A DNA stretch of 64,000 nucleotides from Rhizobiales bacterium 2SD (GCA_005502805.1 SCMY01000007.1:1-64000), one strand, 5' to 3'; positions 8,789-19,429 are shown, numbered from the stretch's first letter. A program made the numbers and translations. The notes: generated by a model from the sequence alone, not told the origin.

Positions 8789-9535
8789 TCAGGCCGCATC
8801 GCCCTTCGCCGACGTGCAGTCGGCATTCAGCGGGCAGAGGCTGCGGCAATCGGCAACGCCGGCCAGGAGATAGCGCAGGCAGCAGAGCTTGCGGCGCCGG
8901 ACCGGTTCGCCCTGCTCTACCGGGTAGCGTACGGCGTCATGCATCAGGTTGCGCTGGCCGCCGGGCTCCAGGCGTCGCTCCAGGCGCAGGCGCGCCGCTG
9001 CCAGCACCAGCGGGTCGACGATCTCGGCCGGCACCTGTTGCAAGGTCCATTCGAAGATAGCCGCCGCATTGGCCCACAGCAGCCGCGGCGACACCCGGAA
9101 CTGACCCGCAAGCAGGGTGACCAGCGGTGCGACATGGCCTTCGAACAGGCGCTCGAAGGGGTCGCCGTCAGCGCAGCGAGGAGCGCCCTCGTCCGGAATC
9201 ACGATCGCGCTGGTCAGCCCCGCTTCCTGCGGCACGATCGCGATCCGGCCGAGATCCAGCGGCAGATCGCGGTCGCTGAGAAGTATCGCCACCGTCGCCG
9301 GGATGACCAGTGCGCCGAAGTGCCATTGCGACCACATCGAGACCAGCGCGCGCCGGTCGCTATCGGGATAGAGCCCGGCAAAGCGCTCCATCAGCGGCTC
9401 GGCTGCGCCGTCGAGCAGGTCTCGCCCCGAAACGCTCTCGCGGGCCGCGCCGGGCAGCACGAGCTTGCCCTTGTACCAGGCCAGGGCCTCCGGGAAGCGG
9501 GCGGCGAAGGACGGGAGCGGCCCGGCCTCGCTCAT
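8789..9535 (-). CDS. fhuF: Siderophore-iron reductase FhuF
   Basis: A 248-residue cytoplasmic ferric-siderophore reductase. The C-terminal cluster-binding motif is [17 protein letters not shown]: the usual CC-x10-C is present, but the last spacing is C-x3-C where E. coli FhuF has C-x2-C. These cysteines would bind a [2Fe-2S] centre that reduces and releases iron from the imported siderophore. The ATG at 9535 overlaps the upstream permease stop as ATGA, which argues for translational coupling and for this start over longer reading frames. It is the last gene of the receptor-permease-reductase operon. Confidence 0.88.
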   Translation of the reverse strand: MSEAGPLPSFAARFPEALAWYKGKLVLPGAARESVSGRDLLDGAAEPLMERFAGLYPDSDRRALVSMWSQWHFGALVIPATVAILLSDRDLPLDLGRIAIVPQEAGLTSAIVIPDEGAPRCADGDPFERLFEGHVAPLVTLLAGQFRVSPRLLWANAAAIFEWTLQQVPAEIVDPLVLAAARLRLERRLEPGGQRNLMHDAVRYPVEQGEPVRRRKLCCLRYLLAGVADCRSLCPLNADCTSAKGDAA

Positions 9536-10761
9536 CCCGGCACCGCCTGCTCCCGCACCGCCGGCGCCTGTGGCGGCACGGACCAGCCGCCGAGCAGCCC
9601 CGCCAGAGGCGCTGCGATCAGGGCGACGACAGCGGCGAGCGCAAAGCAGACACCGTAGCCGAAATGCTGGGAGACCCATCCGGCGCCAATGCCGCCAGCC
9701 ATGCTGACGAGCCCGTCCATGCATTGCAGCAGGGTGAAGTCGACGCCGGCCTGGCGCGGATCGGACAGCGCCATGAAGCGGGCATAGAGCGCGACGAAGC
9801 CGAGCGCCATGATGCCGGAAGAACTCGCCAGCGCCAGTGCCAGCACGAGCGGCTGCGGCAGCCCGCGCCAGGCGGCGAAGGCTAGCCCGGCGAGCGAGAT
9901 GGCCTGCAGCAGCAGCGCCAGCATCAGCACGCCGCGCGCGCCCAGAACCCGCACCAGTGCACCACCGAGCAGCGCGCAGGCGAAGCCCACGGCGAGCCCG
10001 CCGATGCCGTTGACCAGCCCGATCGATTCGAGGTCGAGCCCGCTATCGACCAGATAGGCGCCGAGCATGGCGACGCCCCATTTCTGCGCCGGGACATAGA
10101 TGGCGGCGAGCAGCAGCCCGGAGCGCATCTCCGGCCGCTTCAGCGCCTCCTTCAGCGCGGGCTGATGCGTACGCTTGGCCGGCGCGGCCGGAGCCGGCGA
10201 GAGCAGGAATGGCAGCGCCAGAATGAAGAGCAGCCCGGCCATGGCGAAGGTGGCGAGCTGCCAGTCGAGCCGCGCCACCAGAACGAGGAAGAGGCCCGAG
10301 CCGAGCGCCGAGCCGAGATAGGCCCCGCCGACCTGGGCAGCATTGCCCCAGCCATGATGTGCCTCCGACAGTGTCTCGACCGCATGGCCGTCGCAGGCGA
10401 TGTCGCCGGTCGAAGCCGAGAAGGCGATCAGTACGAAGACGCCGATCAGCGGCACGAAGGCGACCGGCCCGATCAGGCCGACCGCGACGAGCCCGATGGC
10501 CGAGATCAAGGTCGTCGCCAGCACGATCGTCCGCGACCGCGTCGGACCGCTCTCCGGCAGGCGGTAGCGTTCGACCGCGGGCGCCCACAAAAACTTCAGC
10601 GCCCAGGGCAGCACGGCGAGATAGGTCAGGCCGATCTGGTCGAGCGGCAGGCCGCGCTCGCGCAGCACGCTCGGCAGAGCGATGAAGGTCAGCCCGCCGA
10701 TGATGCTCTGGCCGACATAGAGGCCACCGATGGCGAGGACGATCGCCGCGGGCGACAGCAT
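9532..10761 (-). CDS. MFS siderophore permease (RhtX/FptX type)
   Basis: A 409-residue, roughly 12-helix major facilitator. It starts [19 protein letters not shown] and has the [10 protein letters not shown] segment typical of the RhtX/FptX group, single-subunit inner-membrane importers of ferric siderophores (rhizobactin 1021, pyochelin). It lies between a TonB receptor and fhuF, which supports this assignment over drug efflux. The ATG at 10761 is eight bases past the receptor stop; the 3' end overlaps fhuF by four bases. If correct, the module needs no FhuBCD-type ABC transporter, and none is visible. Confidence 0.85.
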   Translation of the reverse strand: MLSPAAIVLAIGGLYVGQSIIGGLTFIALPSVLRERGLPLDQIGLTYLAVLPWALKFLWAPAVERYRLPESGPTRSRTIVLATTLISAIGLVAVGLIGPVAFVPLIGVFVLIAFSASTGDIACDGHAVETLSEAHHGWGNAAQVGGAYLGSALGSGLFLVLVARLDWQLATFAMAGLLFILALPFLLSPAPAAPAKRTHQPALKEALKRPEMRSGLLLAAIYVPAQKWGVAMLGAYLVDSGLDLESIGLVNGIGGLAVGFACALLGGALVRVLGARGVLMLALLLQAISLAGLAFAAWRGLPQPLVLALALASSSGIMALGFVALYARFMALSDPRQAGVDFTLLQCMDGLVSMAGGIGAGWVSQHFGYGVCFALAAVVALIAAPLAGLLGGWSVPPQAPAVREQAVPG

Positions 10762-10769
10762 GAGCGCCC

Positions 10770-12872
10770 TCACCAGCGATAGCGCAGGCTGGCGATCACC
10801 TTGCGTCCCTCGTCGAAATAGCAATAGCCGGCGGTGCAGGTCTGCTGGACCTCGTTCAGGAGGTTGGTGGCGTTGACCTGCAGCCGCATGCCCTTGAGCT
10901 GCGGGCTGAGGTTTTCAAGGTCGTAGCGGATCGAGCCGTCGACAAAGGTGCGCGCCTTGTTGTCGATCACCGGCCGGCCGAGATTGTCGCCGAGGCTGGA
11001 GCCGACATAGCGGACGCCGCCGCCGATCCCGAGCCCGCGCGCCGGCCCATCCTGCACGGTATAGTCGAGCCAGAGCGAGGCCATGTGATAGGGCACGCTG
11101 GTCAGGCGGTTGCCGACGGTCTCTTCGGTCAGCTTCTTGATGCGGGCGTCGTCGTAGGAATAGGAGGCCTGCAGGCTCAGCCCGTTCGCCAGCGAGGCGA
11201 CGCCCTCGATCTCGAAGCCGCTGGAGCGCAGATCGAGCTGGACCTGGCGGTTGAGTCCGTCGACGACCTCGTAGACCACGCCATTGTCCTGGCGGATGTT
11301 GAACACCGCGGCGCGCAGCGAGGCATTGTAGCCCGGCAGGTCGTATTTCACGCCGAGTTCGGCCTGCTTGCCGCTCGTCGGCTGGGCGACGCCGCCATTC
11401 AGCACCGTACCAGGATTGGGCACGAAGGAGGTGCCGTAGCTGACATAGGGCGCAAGGCCGAAATCGGTGACGTAAGACAGCGCGGCTCGGCCGGTGAACT
11501 TGCCGTCGCTGCGCTTGCTTTCGGTCGGGACGGCGCCGGCCGCGCCCGCCTCGAACTTGCTGTCGACCCAGTCGTTGCGGACACCGGCCGAGAGACGCCA
11601 GCCGCCCCATTTCACCTGGTCCTGCAGATAGACGCCGGTGGTGGTCAGCGTCTGCTCAGTCCGCCACAGGAAGGCCGGGTTGTAGCCGAGCGGCACACCG
11701 CCGAAGGCTTCCTTGCTCTTATAGTGCAAACGGCTGACATCGACGCCGGCGAGCAGTGTGTGGTCGACCGCGCCGGTGCGGAATTTCGCCTCCAGCGAGG
11801 TGTCGACCGAAAAGCCGGCGGTGTTCTCCCGGGTCAGGCCGGGATCGCCATAGACATATTGCTGGTTGTTGCCGAGCTGCTGGTAGCGTGCCCGCTGGCG
11901 CAGCGTGAAGACCTCGTCGAACTTGTGCTCGAACTCGTAGCCGATCCGGGCCTGCTGCTGGCGGAAGTCGTTGTAGCGCTTGTCGCCGACATAGAGCTTG
12001 GTGGCGCCCAATGTCTTGAACAGCACATTGCCCTGGCGGTCGACATAGGGGCCGTACTGGTTGAGATAGGCCGCCGTGCCGCCGGTGGTCGAATCCATGT
12101 ATTCGCCGAGCACGGTGAGCCTGGTCGCCTCGTTCGGCTTCCAGGTCAGCGCCGGCGCGATGAAGATGCGGTCATCCTTGATCGCGCTGATGTCGCTCTT
12201 GGCGTCGCGGACGACACCCGTCAGCCGGTAGAGCAGCGTCCCCTCCGGATTGGCCGGGCCGGAGATGTCGAAATTGAACTGCTTGCGGCCGAAGGAGCCG
12301 GCCTGGACCTCGATCTCGCGGAACGGCACTTCAGTCGGCCGCTTCGAGATCAGATCGACGATGCCGGCGCTGGTGCTGGCGCCGTAGATCGCCGAGGCCG
12401 GCCCGCGCAGCACGCTGATCGCCTCCAGCCCATAGGGTTCGAGACGCATCAGCCCGTTCGGGCTGCCGATCTGACGCAATCCGTCGCGGAAGACGGCATT
12501 GTGGGTGACGTCGATACCGCGGATGGTGAAGGCGTCGTAGCGCGGGTCGAAGCCATAGGTGCCAATCCGCGCCCCCGGCGTATAGGCCAGCGCCTCCAGC
12601 AGGTTCTGCGGCTTGCGCTGTTCGAGCTGCGTCTGCGTCACCGTCGAGATCGACATCGGCGTCTCGAGCAGCGGCGTGTCGGTCTTGGCCGCGCTCCGGC
12701 CCGAGGTCGCGACATAGCCATTGGCGCTGAAGACGCCCTTCTCGCCGCCGCCCTGCCCTTCGACGACGATCGTGTCGAGCTGGATCTGCCTGCTGGGCTC
12801 GGTTTGCGCGAACGCCACGATCGGCAGGAAGACCAGGGCGGACGAGCCCAACAGGGCAAAGCGAATATTCAC
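10770..12872 (-). CDS. TonB-dependent ferric siderophore receptor (FhuA/FoxA-like)
   Basis: A 700-residue outer-membrane receptor. It has a signal peptide ([23 protein letters not shown]), a TonB-box-like DTIVVEG near residue 33, a plug domain with FTIRGIDV and [12 protein letters not shown], then a 22-strand barrel ending in the aromatic terminus SLRYRW. A Cys pair in the last strands ([11 protein letters not shown]) is seen in hydroxamate-type receptors such as FhuA and FoxA, so a hydroxamate siderophore is the best guess. It heads an operon with the MFS permease and fhuF. The upstream region is AT-rich and a Fur/Irr/RirA-type site would be expected there, but I could not identify one. Confidence 0.92.
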   Translation of the reverse strand: MNIRFALLGSSALVFLPIVAFAQTEPSRQIQLDTIVVEGQGGGEKGVFSANGYVATSGRSAAKTDTPLLETPMSISTVTQTQLEQRKPQNLLEALAYTPGARIGTYGFDPRYDAFTIRGIDVTHNAVFRDGLRQIGSPNGLMRLEPYGLEAISVLRGPASAIYGASTSAGIVDLISKRPTEVPFREIEVQAGSFGRKQFNFDISGPANPEGTLLYRLTGVVRDAKSDISAIKDDRIFIAPALTWKPNEATRLTVLGEYMDSTTGGTAAYLNQYGPYVDRQGNVLFKTLGATKLYVGDKRYNDFRQQQARIGYEFEHKFDEVFTLRQRARYQQLGNNQQYVYGDPGLTRENTAGFSVDTSLEAKFRTGAVDHTLLAGVDVSRLHYKSKEAFGGVPLGYNPAFLWRTEQTLTTTGVYLQDQVKWGGWRLSAGVRNDWVDSKFEAGAAGAVPTESKRSDGKFTGRAALSYVTDFGLAPYVSYGTSFVPNPGTVLNGGVAQPTSGKQAELGVKYDLPGYNASLRAAVFNIRQDNGVVYEVVDGLNRQVQLDLRSSGFEIEGVASLANGLSLQASYSYDDARIKKLTEETVGNRLTSVPYHMASLWLDYTVQDGPARGLGIGGGVRYVGSSLGDNLGRPVIDNKARTFVDGSIRYDLENLSPQLKGMRLQVNATNLLNEVQQTCTAGYCYFDEGRKVIASLRYRW

Positions 12873-13171
12873 GGCACACGACTCTCACGGAAACGACGAG
12901 CGCGGCCTAACAATCGAGAATAAATCGGTCAATACGCTATAGTTTTGAATTATTACAACGAAATATTTGCAGCATATACTCAGAATATCGAATGATATCT
13001 TGTCTCCTAGCGTCACCTCGCACAACCACGATCATGGTCCGCGTCCAGGACTGCGGCCCATGCGACCTGCCGAGCACTGGTGCGGCCGAACGCGAGCGCC
13101 CTGCCCGCGCATCCGCCTTGCGCCACCCGCCAAACCCAATAGATAAGGAGGTCTAGGAGCGGCCTTACGGA
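12873..13171. promoter_or_regulatory. Divergent promoter region, TonB receptor / map
   Basis: About 300 bases between two divergently read genes. The left half (12910-13005) is AT-rich and should carry the receptor promoter; a small inverted repeat (ATATC / GATAT, 12985-12998) is the only symmetry I noticed. On the right, AAGGAGGT at 13145-13152 is a near-perfect anti-16S match but lies 19 bases before the map ATG; a second AGGAG at 13155-13159 gives a more normal 12-base spacing. Confidence 0.5.
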
Positions 13172-13996
13172 ATGACCCTGAACGAATCGATCTCACGCGC
13201 GCGGCGCGACCCCGCCATCAAGCTGCACGGCCCCGAGGCCTTCGCGGCGATGCGCAAGGCCGGGCAGCTCACGGCGCGCGGCCTCGACATGCTCGCCGCA
13301 GAGGTCCGGCCCGGCGTCACCACCCAGCGCCTCGACGATCTCGCCTTCCAGTTCGCGATGGACAACGGCGCCTATCCGGCGACCCTGTTCTACCGCGGCT
13401 ACACCAAGTCGATCTGCACTTCGATCAACCATGTCGTCTGCCACGGCATCCCCGACGACAAGCCGATGCGCGAGGGCGACATCGTCAATATCGACTACAC
13501 CCTGATCGTTGATGGCTGGCACGGCGATTCCAGCCGGATGTTCGCGGTCGGCGACATCCCCCGCAAGGCCGAGCGGCTGATCGAGATCACTTATGAGAGC
13601 CTGCTGCGCGGCATCCGCGCCGTGCGCCCCGGCGCGACCACCGGCGATATCGGCTTCGCCATCCAGCGCTATGCCGAGGGCGAGCGCTGCTCGGTGGTGC
13701 GCGACTTCTGTGGCCACGGGCTCGGCCAGGTCTTCCACGACGCGCCGAACATCCTGCACTATGGCAGCCCCGGCGAGGGCGTCGAGCTCAAGCCCGGCAT
13801 GCTTTTCACCATCGAGCCGATGATCAATCTCGGCAAGGCGAGCGTGAAGGTGCTCTCCGACGGCTGGACGGCGGTGACGCGCGACCGTTCGCTCTCGGCC
13901 CAGTTCGAGCACACGATCGGCGTGACCGATACCGGCTGCGAGATCTTCACGCTCTCGCCCGCCGGCCTCGACAACCCGCTCGCGCCGCGCCCATGA
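13172..13996 (+). CDS. map: Methionine aminopeptidase, type I
   Basis: Removes the N-terminal methionine from nascent proteins. All five metal ligands are readable: the two Asp of [19 protein letters not shown], the His of [11 protein letters not shown], the Glu of FTIEPM and the Glu of FEHTIG. At 274 residues it is the usual single-domain type Ia enzyme with a short N-terminal extension. It is followed directly by radC with an ATGA overlap (13993-13996), an arrangement that suggests co-translation. The ribosome-binding region is described under the upstream intergenic entry. Confidence 0.97.
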   Translation: MTLNESISRARRDPAIKLHGPEAFAAMRKAGQLTARGLDMLAAEVRPGVTTQRLDDLAFQFAMDNGAYPATLFYRGYTKSICTSINHVVCHGIPDDKPMREGDIVNIDYTLIVDGWHGDSSRMFAVGDIPRKAERLIEITYESLLRGIRAVRPGATTGDIGFAIQRYAEGERCSVVRDFCGHGLGQVFHDAPNILHYGSPGEGVELKPGMLFTIEPMINLGKASVKVLSDGWTAVTRDRSLSAQFEHTIGVTDTGCEIFTLSPAGLDNPLAPRP

Positions 13997-14721
13997 AGAA
14001 CGGCGGCAACGGCAGACCAGCCCCGCTTGCCGCCGCCCCGGACGACGCCCCGCCGCATCATCTCGGCCATCGCGACCGCCTGCGCCAGCGCTTCCTCGAC
14101 GCCGGCGATGCCGCCCTGCCCGACTACGAATTGCTGGAGCTGCTGCTCTTCCGCTCGATCCCGCAGCGCGACGTCAAGCCGCTCGCCAAGCAATTGATCC
14201 AACATTTCGGCTCCTTCGCCGAGGTGATCGGCGCGCCGGTCTCGCGCCTCAGGGAGATCAAGGGCATCGGCGAGAGCGTCGCGCTCGACCTCAAGATCGT
14301 CGAGGCGGCGCTGAAGCGGACGATGAAGGGGCAGGTCGCCAAGAAGCCGGTGCTCTCCTCCTGGTCCTCGGTGATCGACTATTGCCGCCTCGCCATGGCC
14401 TTCGCCGAGCGCGAGCAGTTCCGCATCCTCTTCCTCGACAAGAAGAACGCGCTGATCGCCGACGAGGTCCAGCAGACCGGCACGGTCGACCACACCCCGG
14501 TCTACCCGCGCGAGGTGATGCGCCGGGCGCTGGAGCTTTCGGCGACCGCCTTGATCTTGGTGCACAACCACCCGTCCGGCGATCCGACGCCGTCCGGCGC
14601 CGACATGCGCATGACCCGCGAGCTGGTCGACATCGCCAAGCCCCTGGGCATCGCCATCCACGACCACATCATCGTCGGCCGCGACGGCCATGCCAGCTTC
14701 AAGGGGCTGGGGCTGATCTGA
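13993..14721 (+). CDS. radC: RadC family JAB/MPN domain protein
   Basis: A 242-residue RadC homologue. It has an N-terminal helix-hairpin-helix region ([20 protein letters not shown]) and a C-terminal JAMM metalloprotease-like domain with [14 protein letters not shown], which holds the zinc ligands. Despite the historic name, a direct DNA-repair role for RadC is doubtful, and the JAMM fold suggests peptidase or deubiquitinase-like chemistry. It is translationally coupled to map by an ATGA overlap. The first 25 residues are Pro/Ala-rich and probably disordered. Confidence 0.93.
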   Translation: MKNGGNGRPAPLAAAPDDAPPHHLGHRDRLRQRFLDAGDAALPDYELLELLLFRSIPQRDVKPLAKQLIQHFGSFAEVIGAPVSRLREIKGIGESVALDLKIVEAALKRTMKGQVAKKPVLSSWSSVIDYCRLAMAFAEREQFRILFLDKKNALIADEVQQTGTVDHTPVYPREVMRRALELSATALILVHNHPSGDPTPSGADMRMTRELVDIAKPLGIAIHDHIIVGRDGHASFKGLGLI

Positions 14722-14773
14722 CGCCGGCCCTCACGCATCGCGATGCCGGACTCGCCCAGCCTCCGCATCACTG

Positions 14774-15763
14774 TCACTGCGCGGTGATGCCGATCTTCTT
14801 GATCAGCGCGCCCCAGCGTTCGGTTTCGGCCCGCACGAAGGCGTCGAGCTCTTCCGGCGTCGAATGCGTCAGCTCGATCGAGCTCATACGCCTGCCAACA
14901 TCCGGCGAGGCGATGATGCTTTTCAGTTCGGCGTTGAGCTTGGCGATGATCGGCTTTGGCGTCGCCGCCGGCGCGAACAGGCCGTACCATTCGGTGACGA
15001 CGACGTCGAAGCCCTGCTCGGCGAAGGTCGGCGTCTCCTTCATCGAGGGATAGCGCTCAGCCGAGGAGATCGCGAGCGCTTTGACCTGGCCCGCACGATA
15101 TTGCTCATAGGCCTGGCCGACGGTGCCGAATTGCAAGGCGAGGTGACCGGCGATGAGATCGTTCAACGCCGGCGCGCCGCCGCGATAGAGCACATGCGTC
15201 ATCGGGGCGCCCGATGCGATCTTGAACTGTTCGGCGGTCAAATGCGTCATGGTGCCGACGCCGGCGGATCCGAAATCGACGCCGCCCTGCCTGGTCTTCG
15301 CCAGCGCGACGAGTTCGGCCAGATTGTTCGCGGGCAGCGACGGCGTGGCGTAGAGCACCACCGGCGTGCGTGCGAGCATGGCGATCGGCGCGAAATCGCG
15401 CTGCGCGTCATAGGCGACCTTGGCATAGAGCGCCGGATTGGTGGTGAGGTTGCTCACCGTCATGAGCAGGGTGTAGCCGTCCGGCTCCGCCTTCGCCGCC
15501 GCGCCGGTGCCGACCATCGTGCTCGCGCCAGGCCGCGCCTCGACGATCACCTGCTGGCCCCATCGCTCCGACAAGCCGTGCGCCACCACCCGCGCCAGCG
15601 CATCGACCGAGCCGCCGGCCGGAAACGGCACGATGATCTTGATCGGACGATCCGGATATTTCTCAGGCCCGGTCTGCGCGTCGGCCACGGGAGCGAGCGC
15701 AAAGAGAAAAACACCCGCCAGCGCAGACAGCCGCCTGCATGCGCGCCGAAGAAGCTGCCGCAT
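14774..15763 (-). CDS. Bug/TctC-type tripartite tricarboxylate transporter binding protein
   Basis: A 329-residue periplasmic solute-binding protein. It has a signal peptide (LSALAGVFLFALAPVADAQ) and the family opening YPDRPIKIIVPFPAGGSVDALAR. Other family marks are GTGAAAKAEPDGYTLL and a late VVTEWYGLFAPA. Bug proteins bind carboxylates or similar anions and usually work with TctA/TctB membrane subunits, none of which are in the window; orphan Bug genes are common in this group. The ATG at 15763 has GGGAGG at good spacing, so it is chosen over a frame opening 87 bases upstream. Confidence 0.9.
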   Translation of the reverse strand: MRQLLRRACRRLSALAGVFLFALAPVADAQTGPEKYPDRPIKIIVPFPAGGSVDALARVVAHGLSERWGQQVIVEARPGASTMVGTGAAAKAEPDGYTLLMTVSNLTTNPALYAKVAYDAQRDFAPIAMLARTPVVLYATPSLPANNLAELVALAKTRQGGVDFGSAGVGTMTHLTAEQFKIASGAPMTHVLYRGGAPALNDLIAGHLALQFGTVGQAYEQYRAGQVKALAISSAERYPSMKETPTFAEQGFDVVVTEWYGLFAPAATPKPIIAKLNAELKSIIASPDVGRRMSSIELTHSTPEELDAFVRAETERWGALIKKIGITAQ

Positions 15764-16153
15764 CTCATCCTCCCAGAAGGCCGCGGTCTGTTGCGCATCG
15801 CCGCGATTGCCGCAATTCATATAACTGAACAAGCAGATATTGCGAGTCAAAATTGCTTATTGAGCAGATATCAAAACATAGAACCGCTGAAACAGCACAA
15901 TTCACTTGATTCAACGGCAAGCGACAGGGATCTCCTTGCGCGGCCGCATTGGCATCGGCGGATACCGGAGCCAGCGAGGCGCTCCCTCTCGAATTGTCGC
16001 TTGGCAAAATCGACCAGGCGCGCCAGCCTCGGCAGCAGCGAGCCGATCTCTGCCCAAGAATGAGGCAAGCCCAGCCAAAGTGCTTGGCAAAGAACCCCTT
16101 TCCGAACCCGAGCGAATGCGCATAGGCTACCCGAAACAGGGGAAGAAGCCCGC
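15764..16153. promoter_or_regulatory. Divergent intergenic region, Bug protein / Anbu cluster
   Basis: About 390 bases with no gene I can support. An AT-rich patch at 15815-15915 probably holds the leftward promoter for the Bug gene. The right part is of ordinary composition and must contain the promoter for the ATP-grasp gene, which has AGGGGAAG just before its ATG. I found no clear operator. Confidence 0.45.
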
Positions 16154-17569
16154 ATGGTCGCATTCGACGAAATGACAGGGGGAGAAGGCGGCCTGCGGGC
16201 GGCCTATGGCGAATTGGATCGCTGGCTGAAGGAGGCGCCGCCAGAGATGCTGGCGCTGCGCCGCTCCCAGGCCGAGCTGTTCTTTCGCCGGATCGGCATC
16301 ACCTTCGCCGTCTATGGCGACGAGGAATCGACCGAGCGCCTGATCCCTTTCGACATCATCCCGCGCGTGTTGACCAAACCGGAATGGACCAAGCTGGAGA
16401 AGGGACTGCGCCAGCGCGTCACCGCGCTCAACATGTTCCTGGCCGACGTCTACGGCAAGAAGGAGTGCCTGAAGGCCGGGATCATCCCGCCCGAGCTGGT
16501 CTATCGCAACGCCTGCTACCAGCTGCAGATGGTCGATTTCCAGGTGCCGCACGGCATCTATTGCCACATCGCCGGCATCGACATCGTCCGCGTCGACGCC
16601 GACACCTTCTATGTGCTGGAAGACAATGCCCGCACCCCCTCCGGCGTCTCCTACATGATGGAGAACCGCGAGGTGATGCTGCGGCTCTTCCCGGAGCTGT
16701 TCGCCACGCACCGCGTCGCACCGGTCGACAACTATCCCGACCAGCTGCTGGCGACCTTGCGCTCGGTCGCGCCGCGCTCGGCCTCCTCCGACCCGACGAT
16801 CTGCCTCCTGACCCCCGGCCAGTATAATTCGGCCTTCTACGAGCACTCTTTCCTCGCCGACAAGCTCGGCGTCGAACTGGTCGAGGGCTCGGACCTCCTG
16901 GTCAAGGACGACGTCGTCTACATGCGCACGACGCAGGGGCCCAAGCGCGTCGACGTGATCTACCGCCGCATCGACGACGACTTCATCGACCCGCTGGTCT
17001 TCCGCAGCGATTCCGTGCTCGGCGTGCCCGGCATCATCGGCGCCTACAAGGCCGGCAACGTCACCCTGGCCAATGCGGTCGGCACTGGCGTCGCCGACGA
17101 CAAGGCGGTCTACAGCTATATGCCCGAGATCGTGAAGTTCTTCACCGGCGAGGAGCCGATCCTGAAGAACGTGCCGACCTATCGCTGCCGCGAGCCCGAG
17201 GCCAACGCCTATGTGCTCGACAATCTCGAGAAGCTCGTCGTCAAGGAGGTCAACGGCTCCGGCGGCTACGGCATGCTGGTCGGCCCGCATGCCAACAAGC
17301 AGCAGATCGAAACCTTCCGCAAGAAGCTGAAGAACCAGCCCGAGGGCTTCATCGCCCAGCCGACCCTGGCGCTCTCGACCTGCCCGACCTTCGTCGCCTC
17401 GGGCGTGGCGCCGCGCCATGTCGATCTGCGGCCCTATGTGCTCTCCGGCGCCAACGGCATCTCCTGCGTGCCGGGCGGACTGACCCGCGTCGCGCTCAAG
17501 GAGGGTTCGCTGGTCGTCAATTCCAGCCAGGGCGGCGGCACCAAGGACACCTGGGTGCTCGACGCATGA
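16154..17569 (+). CDS. Circularly permuted ATP-grasp protein (Anbu cluster)
   Basis: A 471-residue protein of the circularly permuted ATP-grasp family (DUF404/DUF407 type). Visible marks are FYVLEDNARTPSGVSYMMENR, DVIYRRIDDDFIDPL, and the nucleotide-loop segment LVVKEVNGSGGYGMLVGP. ATP-grasp enzymes join a carboxylate to an amine, and this type is predicted to make a peptide-like product. It is the first of four same-strand genes (ATP-grasp, alpha-E, transglutaminase-like, Anbu), a set known to co-occur in proteobacteria and thought to form one peptide-making and peptide-processing pathway. The ATG has AGGGGAAG upstream. Confidence 0.93.
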   Translation: MVAFDEMTGGEGGLRAAYGELDRWLKEAPPEMLALRRSQAELFFRRIGITFAVYGDEESTERLIPFDIIPRVLTKPEWTKLEKGLRQRVTALNMFLADVYGKKECLKAGIIPPELVYRNACYQLQMVDFQVPHGIYCHIAGIDIVRVDADTFYVLEDNARTPSGVSYMMENREVMLRLFPELFATHRVAPVDNYPDQLLATLRSVAPRSASSDPTICLLTPGQYNSAFYEHSFLADKLGVELVEGSDLLVKDDVVYMRTTQGPKRVDVIYRRIDDDFIDPLVFRSDSVLGVPGIIGAYKAGNVTLANAVGTGVADDKAVYSYMPEIVKFFTGEEPILKNVPTYRCREPEANAYVLDNLEKLVVKEVNGSGGYGMLVGPHANKQQIETFRKKLKNQPEGFIAQPTLALSTCPTFVASGVAPRHVDLRPYVLSGANGISCVPGGLTRVALKEGSLVVNSSQGGGTKDTWVLDA

Positions 17570-17621
17570 CGAGGCCTGCTTTCACCCCCGTTCGCATCAC
17601 CCCGGAATCCCGGAACTGAGC

Positions 17622-18563
17622 ATGCTTTCCCGTACCGCCGACAGCCTCTACTGGGTCTCGCGCTATGTGGAGCGGGCCGAGTACCTCGCCCGCATCCTCG
17701 ACGCCACCACCCGCCTGACCAACCTACCCTCCGCCTATGGCGGCGCCGGCACCGAATGGCAGAGCGCGGTCGCCACCGCCGGCTGCGAAGACACCTTCGC
17801 CAAGGCCTATGGCGAGGCGAACGAGCGCAATGTCTGCGACTTCCTCAGCTTCAACCCGGACAATCCGTCCTCGATCCGCAACTGCTTCGCCCTCGCCCGC
17901 TCCAACGCCCGCGCCGTGCGCACCGCGCTGACCTCGGAGATGTGGGACGCGCTCAACGGCGCCTGGCTCGAACTCCAGCGCTTCGAGCGCAAGCGCATGG
18001 ACCGCGAGGAATTCGCCCGCTTCCTCGACTGGGTGAAGAACGTCTCGCTCGCCTTCGACGGCTCGGCCTACCGGACCATGTTGCGCGACGACGGCTACTG
18101 GTTCTCGCGGCTCGGCGTGAATGTCGAGCGGGCCGACAACACCGCTCGCATCCTCGACGTGAAGTACCATGTCCTCCTGCCCGAGACCGAGCAGGTCGGC
18201 GGCTCGCTCGACTATTTCCAGTGGACCACGATGCTGCGCGAGGTCTCGGCGCTCACGGCCTATCACTGGGTCTACCGTCAGGCGGTGAAACCGACGCTGA
18301 TCGCCGACCTCCTCATCCTCAACCGGCGCATGCCGCGCTCACTGGCAAGCTGCTACGAGAACATCTCGCGCTTCCTCGACGCGATCGGCGACGCCTATAA
18401 CCGGCACGGGCCGGCCCAGCGCCAGGCCCGCAAGACGTCGACCAACCTCGCCAACACGCCGATCGAGGCGGTGCTGCAGCGCGGGCTGCACGAGTTCATC
18501 GAGGACTTCATCACCGAGAACAATCGCCTCGGAAACGTCATCGTCGAGCAATACCTGCAATAG
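17622..18563 (+). CDS. Alpha-E domain protein (DUF403)
   Basis: A 313-residue all-alpha protein. It begins MLSRTADSLYWVSRYVERAEYLARILD, the standard alpha-E opening, and contains SNARAVRTALTSEMWDALN and FSRLGVNVERADNTARILDVKYH. The family has no proven activity; it almost always accompanies the circularly permuted ATP-grasp protein and is presumed to work with it. The gene lies 52 bases after the ATP-grasp stop and 38 bases before the transglutaminase-like gene, consistent with an operon. Confidence 0.93.
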   Translation: MLSRTADSLYWVSRYVERAEYLARILDATTRLTNLPSAYGGAGTEWQSAVATAGCEDTFAKAYGEANERNVCDFLSFNPDNPSSIRNCFALARSNARAVRTALTSEMWDALNGAWLELQRFERKRMDREEFARFLDWVKNVSLAFDGSAYRTMLRDDGYWFSRLGVNVERADNTARILDVKYHVLLPETEQVGGSLDYFQWTTMLREVSALTAYHWVYRQAVKPTLIADLLILNRRMPRSLASCYENISRFLDAIGDAYNRHGPAQRQARKTSTNLANTPIEAVLQRGLHEFIEDFITENNRLGNVIVEQYLQ

Positions 18564-18601
18564 GACTTCCCTTCCGCTCCCGAATTTGGACTTATTCCCG
18601 C

Positions 18602-19429
18602 ATGCGGATCCGGATCTCCCACAGCATTGCCTACGCCTACGCCGAGCCGGTGCGCCAGCTCCGGCAGGTCCTGCGGCTGACGCCGCGCGACCATGACGGC
18701 CAGCACGTCATGTCGTGGCGCATCGCGCCCAATATCGACGGGCGCCTGCACGCCGGGCAGGATCCGTTCGGCAATCTGACTCACGACTTCTCCGCCGACG
18801 GACCGATCGAGAATTATGCGATCGAAATCAACGGCCTGGTCGAAACCGTTGATCTTGCTGGCGTCGTCCGTGGCGTGACGGAGAAGGTGCCGCCGGACGT
18901 GTTCATGCGAGACACCCTTCTGACTCGGGCGAGCGAGCCGCTGCGTGCCCTGGCCGACAAAGCCTCCAACCGCGACGGCAGCGACCTGACCAAGCTGCAC
19001 GCGCTGATGGAGACGATCAACGCCGAGATCCGCTGCGTGCCGACCGCCGATCATCTCGGCATCGGGGCAGTCGCCTGCGCCGAGGCCGGCGAAGGCATTC
19101 CGCAGGATGTCGCCCATGTCTTCGTGACCTGCGCTCGTTTGCTGGGCGCGCCGGCGCGCTATGTCTCCGGCTATGTCGCGGCTTCGGATACTCTGCCCCA
19201 TGCCGACGGCGCCCATGCCTGGGCCGAAGCCTATTTGCCGGACTATGGCTGGATCGGCTTCGATGCCGCCAACGGGCTCTGCCCGATCGACACGCATGTG
19301 CGCGTCGCCGCCGGGCTCGACTTCGCCGACGCCGCCCCGGTCCGCGGCGCCCGCACCGGCGGCCAGGGCGAGAGCCTGCTGGTCGAGGTCAGCGCCCAGG
19401 CGGCCAAGCCTCGCTTCCAGGGGCAGTAG
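18602..19429 (+). CDS. Transglutaminase-like protein with the catalytic Cys replaced by Pro
   Basis: A 275-residue protein with the bacterial transglutaminase N-terminal region (MRIRISHSIAYAYAEPVRQL) and a papain-like core. The core segment normally reads GVCQDxAH, with Cys as nucleophile. Here it reads GIPQDVAH, putting Pro at residue 167. The His (H205, in GAHAWAEAYLP) and Asp (D221, in GFDAANG) of the triad remain. The enzyme is therefore predicted to be unable to do thiol chemistry, or to be a structural or binding subunit. The frame is intact, so it is not a simple pseudogene. It is third in the Anbu cluster. Confidence 0.9.
   Translation: MRIRISHSIAYAYAEPVRQLRQVLRLTPRDHDGQHVMSWRIAPNIDGRLHAGQDPFGNLTHDFSADGPIENYAIEINGLVETVDLAGVVRGVTEKVPPDVFMRDTLLTRASEPLRALADKASNRDGSDLTKLHALMETINAEIRCVPTADHLGIGAVACAEAGEGIPQDVAHVFVTCARLLGAPARYVSGYVAASDTLPHADGAHAWAEAYLPDYGWIGFDAANGLCPIDTHVRVAAGLDFADAAPVRGARTGGQGESLLVEVSAQAAKPRFQGQ

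Noticed and set aside
16127..17419. A 430-codon open frame on the minus strand in the ATP-grasp gene.
   Set aside because: The translation is low in complexity (Val/Asp/Arg-rich) and matches no family, while the plus-strand frame has clear ATP-grasp motifs and a good ribosome-binding site.
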